A stretch of DNA of 40,699 bases. Source: Bacillota bacterium. GTDB taxonomy: Bacteria > Bacillota > Clostridia > Christensenellales > Aristaeellaceae. Shown piece after piece: positions 33,256 through 39,953 of this stretch. How positions within the stretch are numbered: the stretch's first letter is position 1; the number at the start of each line of letters is the position of its first letter. The notes beneath the pieces were generated by a model. That model was not told the origin of the DNA, searched no databases, and saw nothing but the letters and a program-made list of their open reading frames with translations. The stretch is from contig JAEVYX010000003.1 in assembly GCA_023392515.1 (NCBI GenBank), positions 1-40,699 of the forward strand, written 5' to 3'. Made by a program: the position numbers and the translations under genes.

Positions 33256-34170
33256 TTGGAACGCAGCGAGATTGATAAAATCGTGCGCGCCGTTGTGGCC
33301 GGGCTGAATCATTCCCCGGCACCGGAGCAGAAAAAGCAGCAGACACCGCCTCCCGCCGTCATGCAGCCAAATCCCGGCGCAATTCCGGTGGAAATGTCGG
33401 CCCGGCATATCCACCTGAGCCGGGAGCATATGCTGTCTCTCTTTGGAACGGATGTACTGCCCCAGAAGAAACCCATTTCCCAGCCGGGGCAATACCTGTC
33501 CGAGCTTCGGGTGCGCTTGATCGGCCCAAAGGGGACAATCGACAACGTGGCGGTGCTGGGGCCGCTTCGCAAGGAGACCCAGGCGGAGGTTTCCGCCACC
33601 GATGCCAGGCAGTTGGGCATTCAGGCCCCTGTACGCCTATCGGGTGATTTAAGCGGCGCAGCCCTTGTGCATATTCAGGCGGGTAAAAACATCATCAGCT
33701 GCCCTTGTGCCATTATTGCAAAACGCCATGTGCACATGACGCCCGAGGATGCCGCCCATTTTCAGGTAAAAGATGGGCAGGTTGCGTCCCTGCGGGTCAT
33801 GGGCAACAGGCCGCTGATTCTGGAGGATGTGGTACTGCGGGTAACGCAGGCCTCAGCCCTGGCGCTGCACATCGACACCGACGAGGCCAATGCCGCCGGG
33901 GCGTGGGAAAGCACCGTCTGCCATATTGTCGGAACAAGTGATGCTCCCGCATCATGCTCCCATGATATCGTCAATGCTCCCAAAACGGATGCACCGGTCT
34001 CAATCGGCATGTCCGTGCAAGGAAAGCTTATCAGCGAGCGGGATGTACTGGAGTTATCAAAAAAAGGGGAAAAGACTTTGCGCATGGGAAAAGGGCAGCT
34101 TATCACCCCCCTTGCCCGGGATGCCATAAAAGCCCGTGGCATGACGCTGCTTGAGGAGGAACGCATTTGA
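33256..34170 (+). CDS. pduL: PduL-type phosphotransacylase with encapsulation peptide and EutQ-like tail
   Basis: PduL (304 aa) converts acetyl-CoA to acetyl-phosphate, recycling CoA inside the compartment. The two metal-binding halves are visible: SARHIHLS (His51, His53) and AKRHVHMTPEDA (His158, His160). Residues 1-18 (MERSEIDKIVRAVVAGLN) form an encapsulation helix, followed by a Gln/Pro linker. Core PduL proteins are about 210 residues; here about 50 extra residues form a C-terminal module KLISERDVLELSKKGEKTL with LITPLARDAIKARGMTL, which resembles the start of EutQ. The start is TTG at 33256 behind GGGAGGGATG, directly after the eutT stop. It fills the role of EutD. Confidence 0.93.
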   Translation: MERSEIDKIVRAVVAGLNHSPAPEQKKQQTPPPAVMQPNPGAIPVEMSARHIHLSREHMLSLFGTDVLPQKKPISQPGQYLSELRVRLIGPKGTIDNVAVLGPLRKETQAEVSATDARQLGIQAPVRLSGDLSGAALVHIQAGKNIISCPCAIIAKRHVHMTPEDAAHFQVKDGQVASLRVMGNRPLILEDVVLRVTQASALALHIDTDEANAAGAWESTVCHIVGTSDAPASCSHDIVNAPKTDAPVSIGMSVQGKLISERDVLELSKKGEKTLRMGKGQLITPLARDAIKARGMTLLEEERI

Positions 34171-34454
34171 TCATTGCAAAAGTTGTCGGGAACATTTGGG
34201 CCACCCGCAAGGAGGATGCGCTAGTCGGGCGCAAGCTGATGATTGTCCAGCCATCCACCATTGATGGAGAACCCCTGGGGGAGTGCATCGTCGCGGTGGA
34301 TGCCATTGATGCGGGCATCGGGGAAATGGTGCTGGTCTCCATGGGCAGCTCCGCCCGCAAGGCGGTAGGCCAGAAGGATTCCCCTGTGGATGCCTCCATT
34401 GTGGCGATCATCGACATTCATGAGGTGCAAAGGTCCGGTGGCGTCAATGAATGA
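34167..34454 (+). CDS. eutN: EutN-type BMC-P shell vertex protein
   Basis: EutN (95 aa) forms the pentamers that close the polyhedral shell. The start IIAKVVGNIWATRKEDALVG and LVSMGSSARKAVGQKDSPVDASIVAIID (seen in two parts) are typical of EutN/CcmL. The start codon is a TTG that overlaps the pduL stop in TTGA and has GAGGAGGAAC upstream. Its own stop overlaps the pduS start. With only one BMC-P gene in the window, this is the likely vertex protein. Confidence 0.94.
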   Translation: MIIAKVVGNIWATRKEDALVGRKLMIVQPSTIDGEPLGECIVAVDAIDAGIGEMVLVSMGSSARKAVGQKDSPVDASIVAIIDIHEVQRSGGVNE

Positions 34455-35769
34455 TTTGGATGCTCTTTTAAGAGGCGGCGTGGTAGGCGGCGGCGGAGCC
34501 GGGTTCCCCGCCTGGAAAAAGCTGTCCTCCCCTGCCCGGACGCTGATCATCAACGGTGCGGAGTGCGAACCGCTCTTGCGCAGCGATCAGTACCTGATGC
34601 TCCATGAAGCTGAGCCCTTGGTTCGTGCCGCCCAGCGCCTGAAGGAACTCGTTGGCGCGGAGGAGGCCATCATTGCCCTCAAGGATCATTACCATCCCCA
34701 GCTGGAGGCTCTTGCAAAGGCAATTCATTCCCTCAAGCTGGATATTGTGCTGAAAACCATACCCACCGTCTATCCCATCGGCGATGAACAGGCGGTCGTG
34801 CATGCCTGCACCGGAAAAGCCGTGCCTCCCCGGGGCCTTCCCGGTCAGGTGGGCTGCACGGTAGTCAGTGTATCCACGGCATTGAACGCCCTGAAAGCTT
34901 TCGAGGGGGTGCCGGTTACCCGCCGCCTTCTGACAGTGGCGGGAGAGGTGCACCGTCCGGGCCTGTACGATGTACCGGTTGGGACACCTGTCAGCCGGGT
35001 TTTGGAAGCTGCGGGAGGAGCATCATCGCCGGATGTACGCCTGATGCTGGGCGGGCCGATGATGGGACTTCTGGTTCCCCAAGGGGAAGACCCCAGCGTC
35101 ACCAAAACCTGCGGCGGTGTCTTGGTCCTGCCCGAAGATCATCTATTGGTGCGATATGCCAATCTGTCACTATCCAAAATGCAGGCCCGTGCCAGAGCAT
35201 GCTGCATTCAATGCCGGCAGTGCACGGATTTATGCCCCCGGTATTTGCTGGGCCATCCCATCCATCCCCACCTTACCATGCGCGCCTTTGGCATGGGCTC
35301 AGGGCCTGAGCCCTCCGCCGCTTTGTGTATGGAATGCGGAGTATGCGAGCTTTACGCCTGCCCCATGGGCCTCAACCCCCGGCGCGTTCAGCAGCTTCAT
35401 AAGGAAAAGCTGCGAAGCACAGGCGCGGAAATCCCCTCCTTCTCCTCCTTTCCCACCCAGCAGGAGCTGCAGGCCATCCGACAGGTGCCTTCCGCCAGAA
35501 TGGCAGCCCGGATTGACGTGGAGAAGTATGAATTTAAAACGCCTGCCTCCGTCCTGTCCGTCCATTCCGATTGGGTGCGCATCCCCCTCAAGCAGCATAT
35601 CGGCGCGCCTGCCCAGGCGGTGGTAAAGCCCGGCGATCATGTTAGCGCAGGGCAGACCATCGGCAGGATGGCCCAAGGATCGTTGGGGGCCGACTGCCAT
35701 GCCAGCATAACCGGTATCGTAGAAAAAGCAGAGGATGCGATCACCATCAGAGGGGAGGGGCGCGAATGA
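34447..35769 (+). CDS. pduS: PduS-type RnfC-like Fe-S flavoprotein (cobalamin reductase / electron conduit)
   Basis: PduS (440 aa) is related to RnfC and NuoF. The N-terminal GGVVGGGGAGFPAWKKL (about residues 10-26) and IINGAECEPLLRSDQYLM form the flavin/NADH-binding region, an SLBB-type segment lies at about 160-210 (LLTVAGEVHRPGLYDVPVGT), and two ferredoxin-type clusters follow: Cys253-x2-Cys256-x2-Cys259-x3-Cys263 and Cys294-x2-Cys297-x2-Cys300-x4-Cys305. A barrel-sandwich C-terminal part ends the protein. In Pdu systems it reduces cob(III)alamin and binds PduT. It overlaps eutN by eight bases and pduT by four. In this operon it could re-oxidise NADH made by EutE. Confidence 0.93.
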   Translation: MNDLDALLRGGVVGGGGAGFPAWKKLSSPARTLIINGAECEPLLRSDQYLMLHEAEPLVRAAQRLKELVGAEEAIIALKDHYHPQLEALAKAIHSLKLDIVLKTIPTVYPIGDEQAVVHACTGKAVPPRGLPGQVGCTVVSVSTALNALKAFEGVPVTRRLLTVAGEVHRPGLYDVPVGTPVSRVLEAAGGASSPDVRLMLGGPMMGLLVPQGEDPSVTKTCGGVLVLPEDHLLVRYANLSLSKMQARARACCIQCRQCTDLCPRYLLGHPIHPHLTMRAFGMGSGPEPSAALCMECGVCELYACPMGLNPRRVQQLHKEKLRSTGAEIPSFSSFPTQQELQAIRQVPSARMAARIDVEKYEFKTPASVLSVHSDWVRIPLKQHIGAPAQAVVKPGDHVSAGQTIGRMAQGSLGADCHASITGIVEKAEDAITIRGEGRE

Positions 35770-36311
35770 TATCCCTTGGATTGCTTGAATTGAGCAGCAT
35801 TGCCCGGGGCATCGAAGCCGGGGACGCCATGCTGAAAGCAGCACAGGTGAAGCTGATCCGGGCAGGAACCGTCTGCCCGGGTAAATATATCATCCTCATC
35901 AGCGGTGAAGTGGCCGCCGTGTCCGCAGCAATGGACGCCGGGCGAAATTATGCTAAGTCCTTTTTGGTGGATGACCTGACCATTGCCAGCCTGGACGAGC
36001 AGGTTACGGAGGCCATTTCCGGTTGCACACCGCCTACGGCACTTTCAGCCCTGGGGGTTATGGAGTTTTTCAGCATTGCTTCCGCGGTAATCGCAGCGGA
36101 TGCCGCGGCCAAGGCCGCCAATGTGCGTCTGCTGGAAGTGCGGCTGGGGCTTGGCATCGGCGGCAAGTCCTTCGTCACATTGTCCGGCGAAGTGGCCGCG
36201 GTCCAGGCCGCTATAGACGCAGGCATTGCCGATGCGGAAATAAAGGGTATGGTAGTTTCCACTTGTGTCATTCCCTCCCCAAGCCGGGAGATATTTGATG
36301 CCATGTTATAA
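35766..36311 (+). CDS. pduT: PduT-type tandem BMC shell protein with Fe-S pore cysteine
   Basis: PduT (181 aa) is a BMC-T protein with two BMC domains (about residues 1-88 and 92-181). The first-domain pore loop reads AGTVCPGKYIIL, with Cys37 in the place of the cysteine that in Salmonella PduT holds a 4Fe-4S cluster at the trimer pore. The second domain carries VIAADAAAKAANVRLLEVRL, LGIGGKSFVTLSGEVAAVQ and the C-terminal CVIPSPSREIFDAML. The gene overlaps pduS by four bases, and the two proteins are known to interact in Pdu compartments. Confidence 0.94.
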   Translation: MISLGLLELSSIARGIEAGDAMLKAAQVKLIRAGTVCPGKYIILISGEVAAVSAAMDAGRNYAKSFLVDDLTIASLDEQVTEAISGCTPPTALSALGVMEFFSIASAVIAADAAAKAANVRLLEVRLGLGIGGKSFVTLSGEVAAVQAAIDAGIADAEIKGMVVSTCVIPSPSREIFDAML

Positions 36312-36325
36312 AAGGAGGAATCCCT

Positions 36326-37063
36326 ATGTTCCAGGTTATTTATGCCCATCGAGGTGCGTCCGGGTATGCCCCCGAAAATACGCTGGAAGCCTTTGAACTG
36401 GCGGCAAAGCAGGGCGCCTATGGCGTAGAATTGGATGTGCACCTGTCAAAGGATGGGGAACTGATGGTTGCCCATGACGAAAGGATTGACCGGGTCGCGG
36501 ACGGAACCGGGCTGATTTGTGAAATGACGCTGGCGGAGCTTAAAAAATACCATTTTAACAAGGTCCATCCCGAGTATAAAGAATGCCGCATTCCAACCCT
36601 TCGGGAAGTGTTTGAACTGCTGGGCCCCACAGGGCTTCATGTGAATGTAGAATTGAAAAACAGCTATCTGCCCTATCCCGGCCTGGAGGAAAAGTGCATT
36701 GAGCTGGCCGCCAAGACCGGCATGACAAATAGGGTGTTATATTCGTCCTTCAACCATCATAGCCTTATGCACGTAAAAAGCATGGATGCTTCCCTTCTCT
36801 GCGGGCTGCTTTACGAATGCACCATGGTGCGTTCCTGGGAATATGGGCATCAGCTTCAAATGAACGCCCTGCATCCGCATTTTTCCGAGTTGCAGGTTCC
36901 GGATGAGTGCGATAAAGCCCATGCGCTGGGCCTGGAGGTTAACCCCTGGACAGTGAATGAGGAGAATGACCTGCGCATGGTCATCGCCGCCGGCGCAAAC
37001 CGGATTATTACCAACTATCCAGACCGTGCTCTTCGCGTGCTCTCCGCCTGTCAGCAAAAATAG
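36326..37063 (+). CDS. Glycerophosphodiester phosphodiesterase (GDPD/UgpQ family)
   Basis: A 245-residue cytoplasmic GDPD that splits glycerophosphodiesters into glycerol-3-phosphate and an alcohol such as ethanolamine or choline. The catalytic and metal residues are present: AHRGASGYAPENTLEAF (His8, Arg9, Glu17), GVELDVHLSKDG (Glu35, Asp37), MVAHDE (His50) and VNVELKNS. The C-terminal VNPWTVNEENDLRMVIAAG and ITNYPDRAL are typical. There is no signal peptide or encapsulation helix. It begins 14 bases after pduT with an AAAAGGAGG site, so it belongs to the microcompartment operon and probably supplies ethanolamine from glycerophosphoethanolamine. Confidence 0.93.
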   Translation: MFQVIYAHRGASGYAPENTLEAFELAAKQGAYGVELDVHLSKDGELMVAHDERIDRVADGTGLICEMTLAELKKYHFNKVHPEYKECRIPTLREVFELLGPTGLHVNVELKNSYLPYPGLEEKCIELAAKTGMTNRVLYSSFNHHSLMHVKSMDASLLCGLLYECTMVRSWEYGHQLQMNALHPHFSELQVPDECDKAHALGLEVNPWTVNEENDLRMVIAAGANRIITNYPDRALRVLSACQQK

Positions 37064-37137
37064 CTGCCCCCGATTTTCTTCTTTGCCGTCAAAGGCCGCC
37101 GTTTTTAAGTGATCCCTCCGGGAGAAAGGAACACATC

Positions 37138-38715
37138 ATGCAGGCATTCATCAACGGAACTTTTCTTTCCTGCGAAGAGGAGCAAAGCACTTTTTCCGTG
37201 ATGGTGACGAATGAGGGCCGCATCGTTTATACGGGGGATACCCTGCCCGAAGCGTATGCCAATGCAAAGAAGGTTGATCTTCAGGGGGCGGCGGTCGTAC
37301 CCGCCTTTGCGGATACCCACATGCACTTTGAATCCTACGCGCTGTTTCACAGCACGGTGGATGTGCGGGACGCAGCAGATTTTGAAGACATGGGGCGCAT
37401 GCTGAAAAAGTATGCTTCGGAGCATCCCCGGGACAAGGTGATTGCCGCTTACGGATGCTCTGCCCATGTGGTAAAGGAAAAGCGCTTGGCAGCCCGGCAG
37501 GACCTGGATCAAATGACCCGCCGCCCCCTGCTCATTGTCAAATATGACGGCCATGCGGCGGTAGCCAACAGCGCCCTTGTAGCTCTGCTTCCCAAGGATG
37601 TAACGGATGATCCCGGTTTTGACCGGGTAACTGGCTGGATGTATCAAAACGCCTTTTACAAGGGCGTCAATTTTATTACAAGCCAAATCCCCATTCCCCG
37701 CATCCTGAAAGGGCTGGTAGGCGCGGCCAATGAACTCACCCGCCAGGGTATCGGACTTGTGCATTCGGTGGAAGGCGTAGGATATCAGGGGGATATCGAC
37801 GTCGATATGCTCCGGATGCTCCGTTTTGGCTTGCCCCAGGCATTCCGCATCTTTTTTCAAACCATGGATGTTGAAAAAGTGAAAAAGCGGCGGATGAACC
37901 GCATTGGCGGATGCTTCAAGCTGGCGCTGGACGGATGCTTCGGTTCGGAGGACGCCGCATTGTTTGCACCTTATGACAATAATCCCGACAACACCGGGTT
38001 CCTGGCCTACACCCAGGAGGAAGTCAATGCTTTTTGCAGGGATGCCAACCGGGCAAGGATGCAAATCGCCATGCACGCCATTGGCGACAAGGCGGTGGAA
38101 CAGGCTTTGACCGCTTTGGAGGCTGCGCTTTCCGATAGCCCGCGGGAGGATCATCGCCATATTATCATCCATGCAGACCTGATTACAAACAGCCAGATGG
38201 AGCGGGCTGCCGCCATGAAGGTGTGCGTTGCACTGCAGCCCGCTTTCCTTGACTGGCGGCAGGAGCCAGCAGAATACCTGGAACGCATTCTGGGAAGAGA
38301 ACGTGCCCTTGCCATCGAACCTTTGCGCAGCCTCACGGAGCACGGTATTCTGATTTCTGCCGGTTCCGATGCTCCCTGCACCCTTCCCAATCCCCTGGAG
38401 AGCATCCATCTCTGCTGCAACCATCCGGATCCTGCCCAGTCCGTTACCGTTTGGGATGCGCTGAAGATGCACACCCTCTGGGCGGCAAAAATGTCCTTTG
38501 ACGAGGAAAACAGGGGAAGCCTTACAGTCGGGAAATTCGCAGACTTCGCTGTTCTGGCAAAAGACCCCCTCACCATGCCTATAGACCGCCTTCGGGAAAA
38601 CAGTGTGCTCGCATTGTATCTTGCCGGGCAAAAGGTGGGGGAGCTTCGCGGGGGCATGGGCGGGCTGATCACTCGTGCGGCAGCGAGCTATTTGTCCAGA
38701 AAATCATTTGCCTAA
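37138..38715 (+). CDS. YtcJ-like metal-dependent amidohydrolase (amidohydrolase_3 family)
   Basis: A 525-residue member of the YtcJ/amidohydrolase_3 group. The first metal ligands are in FADTHMHFES (His61, His63). Other landmarks are GCFKLALDGCFGS, AMHAIGDKAVEQAL, IIHADLIT and SAGSDAPCTLPNPLESI with the catalytic aspartate, and the small beta-sandwich ends (AFINGTFLS; LTVGKFADFAVLAKDP). Members hydrolyse N-acyl or N-formyl compounds, but most have no known substrate. The gene follows the phosphodiesterase after 74 bases without a terminator, and a terminator lies after it, so it is probably the last gene of the eut operon. An N-acylethanolamine-type substrate is a guess from context. Confidence 0.85.
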   Translation: MQAFINGTFLSCEEEQSTFSVMVTNEGRIVYTGDTLPEAYANAKKVDLQGAAVVPAFADTHMHFESYALFHSTVDVRDAADFEDMGRMLKKYASEHPRDKVIAAYGCSAHVVKEKRLAARQDLDQMTRRPLLIVKYDGHAAVANSALVALLPKDVTDDPGFDRVTGWMYQNAFYKGVNFITSQIPIPRILKGLVGAANELTRQGIGLVHSVEGVGYQGDIDVDMLRMLRFGLPQAFRIFFQTMDVEKVKKRRMNRIGGCFKLALDGCFGSEDAALFAPYDNNPDNTGFLAYTQEEVNAFCRDANRARMQIAMHAIGDKAVEQALTALEAALSDSPREDHRHIIIHADLITNSQMERAAAMKVCVALQPAFLDWRQEPAEYLERILGRERALAIEPLRSLTEHGILISAGSDAPCTLPNPLESIHLCCNHPDPAQSVTVWDALKMHTLWAAKMSFDEENRGSLTVGKFADFAVLAKDPLTMPIDRLRENSVLALYLAGQKVGELRGGMGGLITRAAASYLSRKSFA

Positions 38716-38725
38716 TATGCCTCCT

Positions 38726-38759
38726 GCAGCCTTCTGCTTTAGCACCAGGCTGCTTCTTT
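38726..38759 (+). terminator. Probable terminator of the eut-gdpd-ytcJ operon
   Basis: GCAGCCT (38726-38732) pairs with AGGCTGC (38747-38753) around a 14-base loop and is followed by TTCTTTT. It lies 10 bases after the amidohydrolase stop. Confidence 0.65.
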
Positions 38760-38836
38760 TCTATATATGATGCCGGCCCCACATCAGCCTGGACAGTTCG
38801 TCCACAATTCTGCAACAAAAAAAGCATGCCGGTGGA

Positions 38837-38865
38837 TTGAAATCCTATAGACATCTGTTTATACT
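38837..38865 (+). promoter_or_regulatory. Promoter of the AEC-family permease gene
   Basis: TTGAAA at 38837-38842 and TATACT at 38860-38865 with a 17-base spacer. Together with the hairpin at 38921-38945 it accounts for the 253-base gap between the amidohydrolase and the permease. Confidence 0.6.
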
Positions 38866-38920
38866 GGTAAAGGCAGAGGGGTAATCTGATCCTGCAATCT
38901 GCACAGACCATACGCACGTA

Positions 38921-38945
38921 GGCCGCCTGCTGCGGCCCCTTTTTA
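38921..38945 (+). terminator. Attenuator-like hairpin in the leader of the permease gene
   Basis: GGCCGC-CTGCT-GCGGCC (38921-38937) followed by CCTTTTTA lies between the promoter and the permease start (38969). It has the form of a Rho-independent terminator, so the permease may be controlled by read-through. I see no clear antiterminator or ligand-binding domain in the roughly 50-base leader before it. Confidence 0.6.
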
Positions 38946-38968
38946 TGCGGCATAAAGGAGAAACTGGC

Positions 38969-39883
38969 ATGAGCGTCTTTCAAACCATGGCCGGGCTGCA
39001 GCTGACACTTTTCTTTATGATTCTCCTGGGGGTATACGCCGCCAAGAGAAACATCCTCCCCGGCAGCAGCCGCAAGCATCTGTCGGAGTTGCTCATCCGC
39101 ATCATACTGCCCTGCAACATCATATCCTCTTTCCATTTGGAATTGACGCAGGAGCTGCTGTCCACTGCGGGGCTGGTACTGGCCATCTCCTTTGGAACCC
39201 AGTTTTTGTATTATATCTACAGCATTGTTTTATACCATAATGTGGATTCAGCCCGGCAAAAGGTATTGCGCTATGCCACCATCTGCTCCAATGCAGGCTT
39301 TTTAGGGCTGCCTATAGTAGGCGGCGTCTATGGCGCCCAGGGGATACTATATACCTCTATCGCGCTGATTCCCCAGCGGGTCTTTATGTGGTCTGCCGGC
39401 CTTTCCCTGTTTACCAAGACAAACGGGAAAGACATCGTGCGTACACTTGCTACCCACCCGTGCATCCTGGCCGTTGTGGCAGGTTTTCTCCTCATGATTT
39501 CTCCATTTCCCATGCCGGACTTTTTCTGGAGCACCATGGATAAAGTCGGGAATTGCACAACCGCCGTTTCCATGCTCATTATCGGCGGCATTTTAGCCGA
39601 AACAAACCTGAAGCATATGATGGACGGGCCCATGATCTGGTTTTCCGCCGCTCGGCTGATATTGATTCCCCTATCCGTATTCGGTATATTGTCCTTGTTT
39701 CATACACCGGTTTTAATTACGGGTGTACTCACCTTCCTGGCCGGGATGCCTGCAGGCAGCACCACAGCTATCTTGGCCGCCCAATACGGCGGGGATGCAC
39801 CCTTTGCTTCCAAGGCAATCTTCGTCACAACGCTGTTATCCCTTGTTACGCTGCCGCTGCTTTCCCTATTGCTGGCAGTATAA
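38969..39883 (+). CDS. AEC (auxin efflux carrier)-family permease
   Basis: A 304-residue membrane protein with about ten hydrophobic segments, five before and five after a central loop (about residues 140-160). GVYAAKRNILPGSSRKHLSELLIRI near the N-terminus, YATICSNAGFLGLPIVGGVYG and the C-terminal LTFLAGMPAGSTTAILAAQYGG are typical AEC motifs. Bacterial members carry malate, malonate or other small organic anions; the substrate here is unknown. The ATG at 38969 follows AAAGGAG. It has its own promoter and terminators on both sides, so it is not part of the eut operon. Confidence 0.88.
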   Translation: MSVFQTMAGLQLTLFFMILLGVYAAKRNILPGSSRKHLSELLIRIILPCNIISSFHLELTQELLSTAGLVLAISFGTQFLYYIYSIVLYHNVDSARQKVLRYATICSNAGFLGLPIVGGVYGAQGILYTSIALIPQRVFMWSAGLSLFTKTNGKDIVRTLATHPCILAVVAGFLLMISPFPMPDFFWSTMDKVGNCTTAVSMLIIGGILAETNLKHMMDGPMIWFSAARLILIPLSVFGILSLFHTPVLITGVLTFLAGMPAGSTTAILAAQYGGDAPFASKAIFVTTLLSLVTLPLLSLLLAV

Positions 39884-39887
39884 TGAC

Positions 39888-39928
39888 TCCCCCGCATCCA
39901 ATCCCAGGAACGGATACGGGGGATTTTT
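39888..39928. terminator. Terminator between the AEC permease and the NMT1-like gene
   Basis: TCCCCCG (39888-39894) with an adjoining ATCC pairs with GGAT and CGGGGGA (39917-39923), followed by TTTTT. It serves the plus-strand permease; on the minus strand it lacks a T-run. Confidence 0.75.
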
Positions 39929-39953
39929 CATGTATTCCCGTCAGGAGAGGCGA

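Noticed and set aside
37105..38631. 508-codon open frame antisense to the amidohydrolase
   Set aside because: The plus-strand gene has all metal-binding motifs; the antisense frame has none.
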